Source: an uncultured Clostridia bacterium
GTDB lineage: Bacteria > Bacillota > Clostridia > Christensenellales > Pumilibacteraceae
Direction of reading: 5' to 3'
Length of the DNA: 48,192 nucleotides
Assembly: GCA_944363615.1 (NCBI GenBank)
Contig: CALVUQ010000012.1
Span: forward strand, 1-48,192
The position numbers were made by a program, and so were the translations under genes. Positions 14,744 through 22,170 of the stretch are shown here, piece by piece. The first letter of the stretch is position 1, and each line of letters starts with the position of its first letter. Under the pieces are notes generated by a model that searched no databases, had not been told where the DNA came from, and saw only the letters and a program-made list of their open reading frames with translations.

Positions 14744-15888
14744 CGGGAATTGCGGTTCTGGGCTGTACGGGCTCCGTCGGGCGGCAGACTCTTGACGTTA
14801 TAAGACAGTTTAAAGATAAATTCCGCGTTACCGCGCTTGTTTGCGGCTCCGACGCGGAAACTCTTTTATATCAGGCGGAAGAATTCAAGCCCGATTTCGT
14901 GGGAATTGCCGACCCTGAGAAAGCGGATATACTTAAGTCGCTTTCATATAAATGCGACGTGTTTGCGGGCGCCGACGCACAGCGGATTGCAGCGGCATTG
15001 CCGGGTACCGATCTTGTCGTTGCGGCTGTTGTGGGTTTAAGCGGTCTTACGGGCGTAATTTCAGCTATAAACGCAGGTAAAAAAATCGCGCTTGCCAATA
15101 AGGAAACGCTTGTCGCCTGCGGCAGTTACGTTACGCGCCTTGCAAAAGAAAAGGGTGTGGAAATTTTTCCCGTCGACAGCGAACATTCCGCCGTTTATCA
15201 ATGCCTTTTATGCGGCAGGGCGCAGGACCTTAAAAGAATAATTCTTACTGCAAGCGGTGGACCTTTTTTCGGCGCGAAAAGTCTTGAAGAACTTAAATCC
15301 GTTACGCCCGAGCAGGCCGTAAAACATCCCAATTGGTCAATGGGCAAAAAAATTTCCGTAGACAGCGCAACCATGATGAACAAGGGGTTGGAAATCATAG
15401 AGGCTCGCTGGCTTTTCGGGACCACCGATATCGATTACGTCATCCAGCGCGGCAGTATTATTCATTCCATGGTGGAATTCAACGACGGCTCGGTTATTGC
15501 TCAGATTGCGCCTCCGGATATGAAATTACCCATATCGTACGCATTGGGATATCCCGAAAGGTTGCCTTCCCAAAACGGAAAATTTGATTTTTCCGTACCC
15601 ATAACTTTTGAAAAGCCAAACGAAAAGGTTTTCCCGTTGCCTAAGTACGCAAGGCAGGCTATGCTGGCGGGCGGGACCGCACCCGCGGCGCTAAATGCCG
15701 CAAACGAAGCCGCCGTAAAACTTTTTCTTGACGGCAAAATAGCATTTACCGATATATTACGGCTGGTAGAGCATATTTTAAATAGTGAAAAAACGTCGTC
15801 ATATACGGACTATCGCGAGATTATGGAGCTTCATTCGCGCATTTACGACGGCATAATCCGTGATTACGCACGTATTTTGGGGTATTGA
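14740..15888 (+). CDS. dxr: 1-deoxy-D-xylulose 5-phosphate reductoisomerase
   Basis: The NADPH- and Mn/Mg-dependent enzyme that turns DXP into MEP, the first committed step of the MEP isoprenoid pathway and the target of fosmidomycin. It has 382 residues, normal length. N-terminal NADPH site GCTGSVGRQTLDV (8-20), ALANKETLV (nucleotide/substrate), metal-site segment FPVDSEHSAVYQCL, then ILTASGGPFFG and HPNWSMGKKISVDSATMMNKGLEIIEA. The upstream junction is an ATGA overlap with cdsA; the stop overlaps the TTG start of rseP. The partner enzyme dxs is in another operon at 39511-41334. Confidence 0.97.
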   Translation: MTGIAVLGCTGSVGRQTLDVIRQFKDKFRVTALVCGSDAETLLYQAEEFKPDFVGIADPEKADILKSLSYKCDVFAGADAQRIAAALPGTDLVVAAVVGLSGLTGVISAINAGKKIALANKETLVACGSYVTRLAKEKGVEIFPVDSEHSAVYQCLLCGRAQDLKRIILTASGGPFFGAKSLEELKSVTPEQAVKHPNWSMGKKISVDSATMMNKGLEIIEARWLFGTTDIDYVIQRGSIIHSMVEFNDGSVIAQIAPPDMKLPISYALGYPERLPSQNGKFDFSVPITFEKPNEKVFPLPKYARQAMLAGGTAPAALNAANEAAVKLFLDGKIAFTDILRLVEHILNSEKTSSYTDYREIMELHSRIYDGIIRDYARILGY

Positions 15889-17054
15889 ATTTGCTTTATT
15901 TTCTGTTTATAATTTTAGCCGTGGTAATCCTGCTTGTCATGATAGTGATTCACGAGCTGGGACATTACGTTGCGGGCAAAATACTTAAATTCAAGATAAA
16001 CGAATTTTCGGTGGGATTCGGTCCTTTGCTGTTGTCCAAAACCAACAAGAAAACGGGCGAAAAATTTTCGTTGCGACTTATTCCTTTGGGCGGGTATTGC
16101 GCGTTTGAGGACGAAAGCGGGCTGGAGGCGGAGTCTGCCAAAAAAGAGGAAGAAGAAAAGCCCGTTTCCGTGTTTCCCGAAACGGAAGCGCCGACCGATC
16201 TTACATCTGAAACCAAGGAGGAGTCTTCGGCTGCGACAGCCGAGGTTCAGCCGCGGCCGCGTTCTTTTACCGAGGAAAAGCCCTGGAAGCGCATTATCGT
16301 ACTTGCGGCGGGCGCACTTTTCAATTTTGTGTCGGCAATAATCTTTGCTTTCATTTTTATTCTTGCCTTAGGTTATACCGCGCCGCAAGTGGCAGTCGTT
16401 TACACCAACGACGAAAACGTACCGTATTGCAGCGAACTGAGCGTAGGCGACGTGATTACGGCAGTGGACGGCACGCGCATAGGCATCATGAAGTCTTACG
16501 ACGACCTTGTTAAGGATAAGGAAGTGGGAAAGCAATATACGTTTACCGTGTTGCGCGACGGGACGGAATCGGACGTAGTCGTCACCATGAAGCGCATAGT
16601 CAACACGGAGAACAATCTCGATTACGTGGGGCTCGGGTTTACGCCGCAAAACGTAGCGGTGGATTGCGGCTTTTTGTACGCGCTTAAATATTGCGTGCCC
16701 TATACGATAAAGTTATCCTTTCTGATACTTGCGTCTTTAGGCGGTCTGATTACGGGAAGCATTCCGCTTACCTCCGTCACGGGTCCCGTAGGTACAGTGG
16801 GATTCATGGCTGAACTGGGCATGATGGATTTAAGAAATTTCCTTGTGCTTTTGCCGCTTATCGCCGCCAACCTTGCGATATTCAACATTTTGCCCGTGCC
16901 TGCGCTTGACGGATCGAAAATAGTTTTCACCGTTATAGAGTGGATACGCGGGAAACCGCTTAACCGGAACGTGGAAAACATCATTCATACGGTGGGATTC
17001 CTGCTGTTGTTCGGGTTCGTGATTATAATAGATATTTTGGGATTGTTCACCTGA
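15885..17054 (+). CDS. rseP: Site-2 intramembrane metalloprotease RseP/RasP, with acidic insertion
   Basis: M50 zinc protease that cleaves membrane-bound anti-sigma factors and leftover signal peptides. It has 389 residues. The TTG at 15885 overlaps the dxr stop. HELGH (23-27) lies in the first membrane helix; the second metal motif is NILPVPALDG (around 340), and a PDZ domain lies about 165-235. Residues 76-127 are an acidic, P/S/T/E-rich insertion (for example AKKEEEEKPVSVFPETEAP) between the GGYCAFEDE segment and PWKRIIVLAAGALFNFVSA, where homologues have a short linker. It probably makes a flexible cytoplasmic loop. The gene continues the lipid/isoprenoid operon and is followed three bases later by ispG. 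Confidence 0.93.
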   Translation: MNLLYFLFIILAVVILLVMIVIHELGHYVAGKILKFKINEFSVGFGPLLLSKTNKKTGEKFSLRLIPLGGYCAFEDESGLEAESAKKEEEEKPVSVFPETEAPTDLTSETKEESSAATAEVQPRPRSFTEEKPWKRIIVLAAGALFNFVSAIIFAFIFILALGYTAPQVAVVYTNDENVPYCSELSVGDVITAVDGTRIGIMKSYDDLVKDKEVGKQYTFTVLRDGTESDVVVTMKRIVNTENNLDYVGLGFTPQNVAVDCGFLYALKYCVPYTIKLSFLILASLGGLITGSIPLTSVTGPVGTVGFMAELGMMDLRNFLVLLPLIAANLAIFNILPVPALDGSKIVFTVIEWIRGKPLNRNVENIIHTVGFLLLFGFVIIIDILGLFT

Positions 17055-17057
17055 GTT

Positions 17058-18095
17058 ATGAAAAGAAAGATAAAAGTAGGAAATCTGTTTATAGGCGGGG
17101 GTGCGCGCGTTTCCGTTCAGTCGATGACCAATACGCCGACAAGCGACAGCGAAAAAACGCTGAAGCAGGTGCTTGAGCTGGAAAAAGCGGGCTGCGACAT
17201 CGTGCGCATCGCGGTCAGCAACGACGAGGAAGCGGAAGCCTGCAAAAACATCATAGGCAAAACCAAAGTCGCGCTTGTCGCGGATATTCAGTTCGATTAC
17301 CGTATGGCTGTGAAGTGCGCGGACATAGGCTTCGATAAAATTCGTTTTAATCCCGGCAACATAGGCGACGAAAGCAAAGTCAAGGAAGTCGTAGCCGCCT
17401 GTAAACGAAATCGCGTTCCAATAAGAGTGGGCGTAAACGGAGGCTCGCTGGACAAGAATGTGGCGGCTTATGCTTCGGGTGCGGAAGCGCTTGCCCAAAG
17501 CGCACTTATACATGCGGCGATTCTGGAAAAATACGGATTTTACGATACCGTTCTGTCGGTAAAATCCAGCGATGTTCGAACCATGGTCGAAGCGTACGAA
17601 ATTCTCGACGCGCGTTGCGATTATCCGCTACACCTGGGCGTAACCGAAAGCGGTACCAAAATCCGCGGAGTAATTAAATCGTCGATAGGCATAGGCTCGC
17701 TGCTTCTCAAGGGCATAGGCGACACTGTCAGGGTTTCGCTTACGGGAGACCCGTTGCGCGAAGTGGAGGCGGCAAGACTGATTTTAAGCGCGCTTAACCT
17801 TAACGGCGATTGCGTGGAAATAGTTTCCTGCCCGACATGTTCGCGTTGCAATTACGATATGGAACCCATTGTGGACGAGCTGGAAAAAAAGCTTTACGGG
17901 TTAAAGAAGAAGCTTAAAATTGCCGTCATGGGTTGCGTCGTCAACGGCCCGGGAGAGGCGGCCGACGCGGACATTGCTCTTTGCGGCGGCAAAAACGGCA
18001 AGGCGGCGCTTTATCTTAAGGGGAAAGTGCTAAAAACCGTTCCCGTATCCGATGCGGTATCGGAAATACTTGCCCTCGCGGAAAAAATGAGTTAA
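17058..18095 (+). CDS. ispG: 4-hydroxy-3-methylbut-2-en-1-yl diphosphate synthase (flavodoxin type)
   Basis: Converts MEcPP to HMBPP in the MEP pathway with a [4Fe-4S] cluster. It has 345 residues, the short bacterial form. Evidence: KVGNLFIGGGARVSVQSMTNTPTSD (TIM-barrel entry), the VRIAVSNDEEAEA segment, NPGNIGD (98-104) and the C-terminal cluster ligands C258, C261 and C293 with E300 (CPTCSRC and MGCVVNGPGEA). The isc operon at 6048-8017 would supply its cluster. In B. subtilis ispG lies elsewhere; here it stands between rseP and the polC-derived gene, where B. subtilis has proS. A terminator follows (18103-18141). Confidence 0.96.
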   Translation: MKRKIKVGNLFIGGGARVSVQSMTNTPTSDSEKTLKQVLELEKAGCDIVRIAVSNDEEAEACKNIIGKTKVALVADIQFDYRMAVKCADIGFDKIRFNPGNIGDESKVKEVVAACKRNRVPIRVGVNGGSLDKNVAAYASGAEALAQSALIHAAILEKYGFYDTVLSVKSSDVRTMVEAYEILDARCDYPLHLGVTESGTKIRGVIKSSIGIGSLLLKGIGDTVRVSLTGDPLREVEAARLILSALNLNGDCVEIVSCPTCSRCNYDMEPIVDELEKKLYGLKKKLKIAVMGCVVNGPGEAADADIALCGGKNGKAALYLKGKVLKTVPVSDAVSEILALAEKMS

Positions 18096-18102
18096 AATAT
18101 AA

Positions 18103-18141
18103 GCACGGTAAGTTTAATTGCTACCGTGCGTTATTTTTATT
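18103..18141 (+). terminator. Terminator after ispG
   Basis: GCACGGTA (18103-18110) pairs perfectly with TACCGTGC (18122-18129), followed by GTTATTTTTATT. The next gene starts only 25 bases later and shows no promoter of its own in this gap, so it depends on read-through or on an unseen promoter; the element could act as an attenuator. Confidence 0.82.
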
Positions 18142-18165
18142 AAGGAGTAAACATACTTTACGCGC

Positions 18166-19728
18166 ATGGCATATTCGCTTATGACAAAATTCAACGAGCT
18201 CACTTTGGGTGCGTATGATTATCTGGTGCTTGAATCCGTAGACGTGGACATCAGTGCGGATTCCGTGCGCGTGAATTTAATTTATCCCGAACTCAAGGAA
18301 AAAGAGGTTCGCAAAGAGTACGATAAAATCAGCAACGCGGTGATAAAATCCATGGGGTCGAAGGCGATGGTCACCGTCAAACTTACCAAAAGTCATTTCG
18401 ATTACGATTTTTTCAAAGCCAAGCTGATAACTTTTTTCGAGAACTATCCTTCGGTTGCCCCGTATGTTTTCTCGGACGATATTGAAATCACGCGAAACGC
18501 AGATTACGATTTTTCGGTTAAGCTAAGGCTGGACAAGGATATTGCTGAATATGCTGTGTCGCGCGGTATTGCGGAAGAAGTTAAAAAAATGCTTGCCTCG
18601 TCTTATTGCGAAAAGGTTTCTTTCGAATTCGTGCCCGAAGAGAAAAAGGATAAACCCGATTATATCGAGCTTGCCGAGGAAGAGCTTAAAAATTACGTCT
18701 ATCAGACAAAGGGCGGGCACTATATAGTTCCTCAGAACGTGGAAGAGTTCGTGGGCAAGATTATTTACGACCGCGCGGGCTACATAAGCGACGCCAATCG
18801 CGAGGCAACGGGCGTAGTGTATTGCGGCACGGTCAGCGAGTTTACAGAATGCAACCGAAAGCCCAAGGAAGGGGAAACGGAAGGGCGTAAGTTTTACAAA
18901 TTTACTTTGACCGACCCGACGGGCTCGCTTAAATGTCTGTATTTTCCGCGCAAAAAAGAGGGCGAAACAAACATCGTAAACCTTAACGACGGCAAGCAAG
19001 TCGTCGTAAAGGGAAGTTTAAAGGAAAACCGTTTCCGCGGTCAGGTAAGTTACGACATGTTTGTCAATTCCGTTTCGCTTTGTACGCTTCCCGACGACTT
19101 AGTGATTGAAAAGAACGAGTTCCGCGCTTTAAGCGAATACAAAACCGTTTTCCCGAAAGATTATACGGAGGCCACTCAGGCAAACATATTCGACGTGGTA
19201 AAGCCGCCGTCCTCCTGGCTTATGGGCAAAACTTTCTGCGTTTTCGACGTGGAGACCACCGGTACGGATACAACCACTTGCAAGATTATTGAGATTGCGG
19301 CAGTCAAAGTGGTGGACGGGGTTATAAAACAGACGTTTTCCACTTTCGTCAATCCTCACGAGCATATAGACGAAAGGATTACTCAACTTACGTCCATTAC
19401 GGATGCCGACGTCGCAGACGCGCCCGATGTGGAAAAGGTGCTGCCCGATTTTTACAAGTTTTCGGAAAACACCGTTCTTGTGGGGCATAACGTAAATTTC
19501 GACATAGGTTTCATAAACGCTTCGGGCAAAAAGATCAATATATATTTCGACAATCCGCGTGAGGACACGCTGGAGCTGTCAAGGCGGTATATCAAAGGAC
19601 TGAGAAATTACAAACTCGGCACGGTATTAAAATCTCTCGGCATCGTGAACGAGCAGGCTCACCGCGCAATCTACGACACAATAGCAACGGCGAAAGCTTT
19701 TATAAAACTGGCGGATTTCATGGCCTGA
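18166..19728 (+). CDS. PolC-derived protein: N-terminal region, OB fold and DEDDh 3'-5' exonuclease, no polymerase
   Basis: A 520-residue protein at the polC position (between the frr-rseP block and rimP-nusA). Residues 1-160 resemble the PolC N-terminal region, and 213-306 the PolC OB fold (GVVYCGTVSEFTE, KFYKFTLTDPTGSLKCLYFPR, VVVKGSLKENRF). Residues 355-520 are a DEDDh exonuclease closely following the PolC exo domain: ExoI FDVETTG (D361, E363), ExoII HNVNFD (D446), ExoIII HRAIYD (H499, D504), all intact. In full PolC (about 1430 residues) the exonuclease sits inside a PHP domain followed by the polymerase. Here only about 48 residues separate the OB fold from the exonuclease, with no HxH PHP motif, and the protein ends right after the exonuclease. 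No remnant of palm or fingers follows. It may act as a proofreading or repair nuclease in trans (inference). Start ATG 18166; AAGGAG lies 18 bases upstream, an unusually long gap. Confidence 0.88.
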   Translation: MAYSLMTKFNELTLGAYDYLVLESVDVDISADSVRVNLIYPELKEKEVRKEYDKISNAVIKSMGSKAMVTVKLTKSHFDYDFFKAKLITFFENYPSVAPYVFSDDIEITRNADYDFSVKLRLDKDIAEYAVSRGIAEEVKKMLASSYCEKVSFEFVPEEKKDKPDYIELAEEELKNYVYQTKGGHYIVPQNVEEFVGKIIYDRAGYISDANREATGVVYCGTVSEFTECNRKPKEGETEGRKFYKFTLTDPTGSLKCLYFPRKKEGETNIVNLNDGKQVVVKGSLKENRFRGQVSYDMFVNSVSLCTLPDDLVIEKNEFRALSEYKTVFPKDYTEATQANIFDVVKPPSSWLMGKTFCVFDVETTGTDTTTCKIIEIAAVKVVDGVIKQTFSTFVNPHEHIDERITQLTSITDADVADAPDVEKVLPDFYKFSENTVLVGHNVNFDIGFINASGKKINIYFDNPREDTLELSRRYIKGLRNYKLGTVLKSLGIVNEQAHRAIYDTIATAKAFIKLADFMA

Positions 19729-19824
19729 ACGAAAAAGGTAAGGTTTTTTAAGCAAAAATATGACGTTTGTCCTTTGAAAAACCTTTAATTTTTACATTTT
19801 ACAGTTAATTTTTGTTAAAAACGC

Positions 19825-19854
19825 TTGATTTTATTGCGCCTGTTGTGTTATACT
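19825..19854 (+). promoter_or_regulatory. Promoter of the rimP-nusA-infB operon
   Basis: TTGATT (19825-19830), an 18-base spacer and TATACT (19849-19854). Moderate match; position fits an operon promoter in the gap after the exonuclease gene. Confidence 0.45.
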
Positions 19855-19879
19855 TTATACGTAATATGTTGCTTTCATA

Positions 19880-19907
19880 GAGAGTGGACCTTAAAAAGTC
19901 CGCTCTC
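19880..19907 (+). promoter_or_regulatory. Leader hairpin upstream of rimP
   Basis: GAGAGTGGAC (19880-19889) pairs with GTCCGCTCTC (19898-19907), including one G-T pair. No T run follows; the ribosome-binding site (TAAGGAGG, 19916-19923) comes next. It may protect or control the nusA operon message. Confidence 0.55.
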
Positions 19908-19931
19908 GCTTGTTGTAAGGAGGTTATATTC

Positions 19932-20390
19932 TTGAAAATCGTTGACGCCGTGCGCGAAAAAATCGAACCGCTTGTCACCGCCATGGGCTACGAAATCGTG
20001 GATGTCGAGTTTGTAAAGAAAGGGGCGGACGACAATCTTACGATTTACATCGATATTCCTTCCGGGGTGAGTCTGGACGATTGCGAAAAAATACACAACG
20101 CCATCGACCCATTGCTGGATGAACTGGATCCAACTTGCGGCAAGCCTTATATACTTAACGTGTCGTCGCCCGGACTTGACCGTCCGTTCGTGCGGCAGCG
20201 CGATTATGAGCGCAATTACGGCAAGGAAGTGGAAATCAGGCTTTACGCGCCGATCAAAGGTAAAAAAGTTTATGAAGGCGTACTTTTAAGCCGTAACGAA
20301 AATTGTGTGAAAATAATGACGGGCAAGGAAGAGATGACTATCGAAAACAATAAAATCTCTCTCGTAAGGCCGTTGGTCAAATTTGAATAA
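19932..20390 (+). CDS. rimP: Ribosome maturation factor RimP
   Basis: Needed for 30S subunit maturation. I chose the TTG at 19932 because TAAGGAGG (19916-19923) lies 8 bases upstream and it gives MKIVDAVREKIEPLVTAMGYEIVDVEF, the usual start; the reading from 19884 runs through the leader hairpin. It has 152 residues. Family signs are VEFVKKGADDNLTIYIDIPSGVSLDDCEKIH, then YILNVSSPGLDRPFVRQRDYERNYGKEVEIRLY with the conserved VSSPGLDRPL-like motif, and a C-terminal SH3-like domain. First gene of the rimP-nusA-ylxR-rplGA-infB-rbfA-nrnA-truB-ribF operon. Confidence 0.95.
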   Translation: MKIVDAVREKIEPLVTAMGYEIVDVEFVKKGADDNLTIYIDIPSGVSLDDCEKIHNAIDPLLDELDPTCGKPYILNVSSPGLDRPFVRQRDYERNYGKEVEIRLYAPIKGKKVYEGVLLSRNENCVKIMTGKEEMTIENNKISLVRPLVKFE

Positions 20391-20414
20391 TCTGTTTGGA
20401 GGAATGGTAATAAA

Positions 20415-21575
20415 ATGACAAGTAAGGATTTTTTCCTCGCGTTGGAGGATCTGGAAAGAACCAAAGGAATCAAAAAATCCGTGTTTATTGAGGCGCTTGA
20501 AACCGCGCTTGCAATCGCATATAAAAAGCAGTCGGGCACCAGTAAAGCGATAGAGGTTAAACTGATACCCGAGCGCAATACCATTAAAATTATGGCATAT
20601 CAGACGGTAGTGGACGAAGTCGAAGACAAAGACACTCAGATTTCTTTGGAGGACGCCCGTCTTATCGATAAAAAGTACAAAGTGGGCGATATCGTAAGCG
20701 AGGAAATAAATTCCAAGGACATCGACAGAATTCCCGCCCAGACCGCCAAGCAGGTCATCCTTCAGAAATTGCGCGAAATCGAAAGCGAAAACGCGTTTAA
20801 CGAGCTTTCCGAAAAAGAGGATGAGCTTATTACTTGCGTGGTTCGCAGAATAGAGGGCAACAACGTTTACGTGGAAATCAACAAGCAGATTGAAGCTGTG
20901 CTTATGCCTCAGGATCAGACGCCCAACGACAAGTACGTTATAGGCAAATCCGTAAAAGTTTACGTCAAGAAAATCAAAGTGGGACCGCGCGGACCCCAGG
21001 TTCTCGTTTCCCGTACCGTACCCGGTTTTGTAAAACGTCTTTTCGAAATCGAAGTGCCTGAAATCGCAAACGGTCTTGTTACCATAAAAGCCATCGTGAG
21101 AGAGGCGGGTTACCGTACCAAAATGGCGGTTTACAGCGAGGACAGCAGCATCGACGCGGTAGGCGCATGCGTGGGCAATCGCGGTATGCGCGTCAGCGCC
21201 ATCGTATCGGAGCTGGGCGGCGAAAAGATCGATATTATACCCTGGTGCCAGGACACACTTGAGTTCATCGCAAGAAGTCTCAGCCCCGCAAAAGTCGTCA
21301 TGGTTCAGGTTAACGACGACGAGCGCACCGCAAAGGTTGTGGTTATGGACGACATGCTGTCGCTTGCAATCGGCAAAGACGGTCAGAACGCGCGTCTTGC
21401 CGCAAAACTTACCGGTTGGAAAATAGATGTCAAACCCTATTCTTCGCTTATGCAGAACGCTGAAGAGGAGGCTCAGGAAGAGGCTGCCGAAGAAGCCGAC
21501 GAAGCGCAAAAACATGAGGAAAGTACGGCGCTTGACGAAGAAATATTCGACGAGGATCTCGGCGATCTCGAGTAA
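20415..21575 (+). CDS. nusA: Transcription termination/antitermination factor NusA
   Basis: Binds RNA polymerase and nascent RNA to control pausing, termination and antitermination. It has 386 residues, the short Gram-positive form without the enterobacterial acidic repeats. The N-terminal domain (1-125) is followed by an S1 domain (about 133-200: ITCVVRRIEGNNVYVEI), then KH1 and KH2 (GACVGNRGMRVSAIVSELGGEKIDIIPW and LAIGKDGQNARLAAKLTGWKIDV). The final 40 residues are strongly acidic (EEEAQEEAAEEADEA...). RBS TTGGAGGAA (20396-20404) precedes the ATG. Confidence 0.97.
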   Translation: MTSKDFFLALEDLERTKGIKKSVFIEALETALAIAYKKQSGTSKAIEVKLIPERNTIKIMAYQTVVDEVEDKDTQISLEDARLIDKKYKVGDIVSEEINSKDIDRIPAQTAKQVILQKLREIESENAFNELSEKEDELITCVVRRIEGNNVYVEINKQIEAVLMPQDQTPNDKYVIGKSVKVYVKKIKVGPRGPQVLVSRTVPGFVKRLFEIEVPEIANGLVTIKAIVREAGYRTKMAVYSEDSSIDAVGACVGNRGMRVSAIVSELGGEKIDIIPWCQDTLEFIARSLSPAKVVMVQVNDDERTAKVVVMDDMLSLAIGKDGQNARLAAKLTGWKIDVKPYSSLMQNAEEEAQEEAAEEADEAQKHEESTALDEEIFDEDLGDLE

Positions 21576-21593
21576 TAAATCCGGAGCGAGAAC

Positions 21594-21866
21594 ATGAAGG
21601 AAAAGAAGTCGCCGCAAAGAATGTGCATTGCCTGCAGGACGATGCGCGACAAGCGGGAGCTTATAAGAATAGTCAAGTCGCCCGAAGGCGTCATATCTTT
21701 GGATTTTACGGGGAAAAAGAACGGCAGGGGCGCTTACGTTTGTCCGACGGAGGAGTGTATTCTTAAATGCCGCAAGGCGAAACTTCTGAACAGGGCTTTT
21801 TCCTCTCAGGTGGACGACGAGGTTTACGACGTTCTCATAAAGGAGCTTCAGCTTGAAAACAGATAA
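21594..21866 (+). CDS. ylxR: YlxR-family RNA-binding protein (RnpM type)
   Basis: A 90-residue basic protein. The family signature is RMCIACRTMRDKRELIRIVKSPEG at the N-terminus and GRGAYVCP in the middle, with C9, C12 and C43 regions. YlxR proteins bind RNA; the B. subtilis member was reported to modulate RNase P. The gene lies between nusA and the L7Ae-type gene, its conserved position, and its last codons overlap the next gene's TTG start (21853). Confidence 0.92.
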   Translation: MKEKKSPQRMCIACRTMRDKRELIRIVKSPEGVISLDFTGKKNGRGAYVCPTEECILKCRKAKLLNRAFSSQVDDEVYDVLIKELQLENR

Positions 21867-22170
21867 GGTAGTTTCGCTACTCGGGTTTGCGATAAAAGCG
21901 GGTAAAACCGTTTTCGGAACAGATTCAATAGAGCGGTACCGTAAAAAAAAGCATCTTATATTTATCTGCAACACCATGAGCGAGGGATCGAAAGAAAAAC
22001 TAATCCGCGCCAACAAGGGCACGCCGATTATCGTCTGTCGCGATTCCTCCTTGGAAGAAATCACTCACAGACAGGGGCTTAAGGCGCTTGCGCTTACCGA
22101 CAGGCAAATGGCGGAAGCCTTACTGAACAACATTAACGAAAGCTATCAGCTTGTTACGGAGGTAAAATAA
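21853..22170 (+). CDS. rplGA: L7Ae/L30e-family ribosomal-like protein (YlxQ)
   Basis: A 105-residue kink-turn RNA-binding protein of the L7Ae family. The TTG at 21853 is preceded by AAAGGAG (21838-21844). Evidence: DKVVSLLGFAIKAGKTVFGTDSIERYRKKKHLIFICNTMSEGSKEKL, the L7Ae fold with the conserved GLA-x-KAGK-like start, then NKGTPII. In B. subtilis the neighbour YlxQ is non-essential and its RNA target is uncertain. It overlaps ylxR by 14 bases and abuts infB (TTG at 22171), so translation is coupled. Confidence 0.9.
   Translation: MKTDKVVSLLGFAIKAGKTVFGTDSIERYRKKKHLIFICNTMSEGSKEKLIRANKGTPIIVCRDSSLEEITHRQGLKALALTDRQMAEALLNNINESYQLVTEVK

Noticed and set aside
20286..22064. Long antisense open frame (592 codons) over nusA and ylxR
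   Set aside because: It lies opposite genes with clear family motifs, lacks a ribosome-binding site and shows no recognisable domain; it arises from codon bias of the + strand genes.
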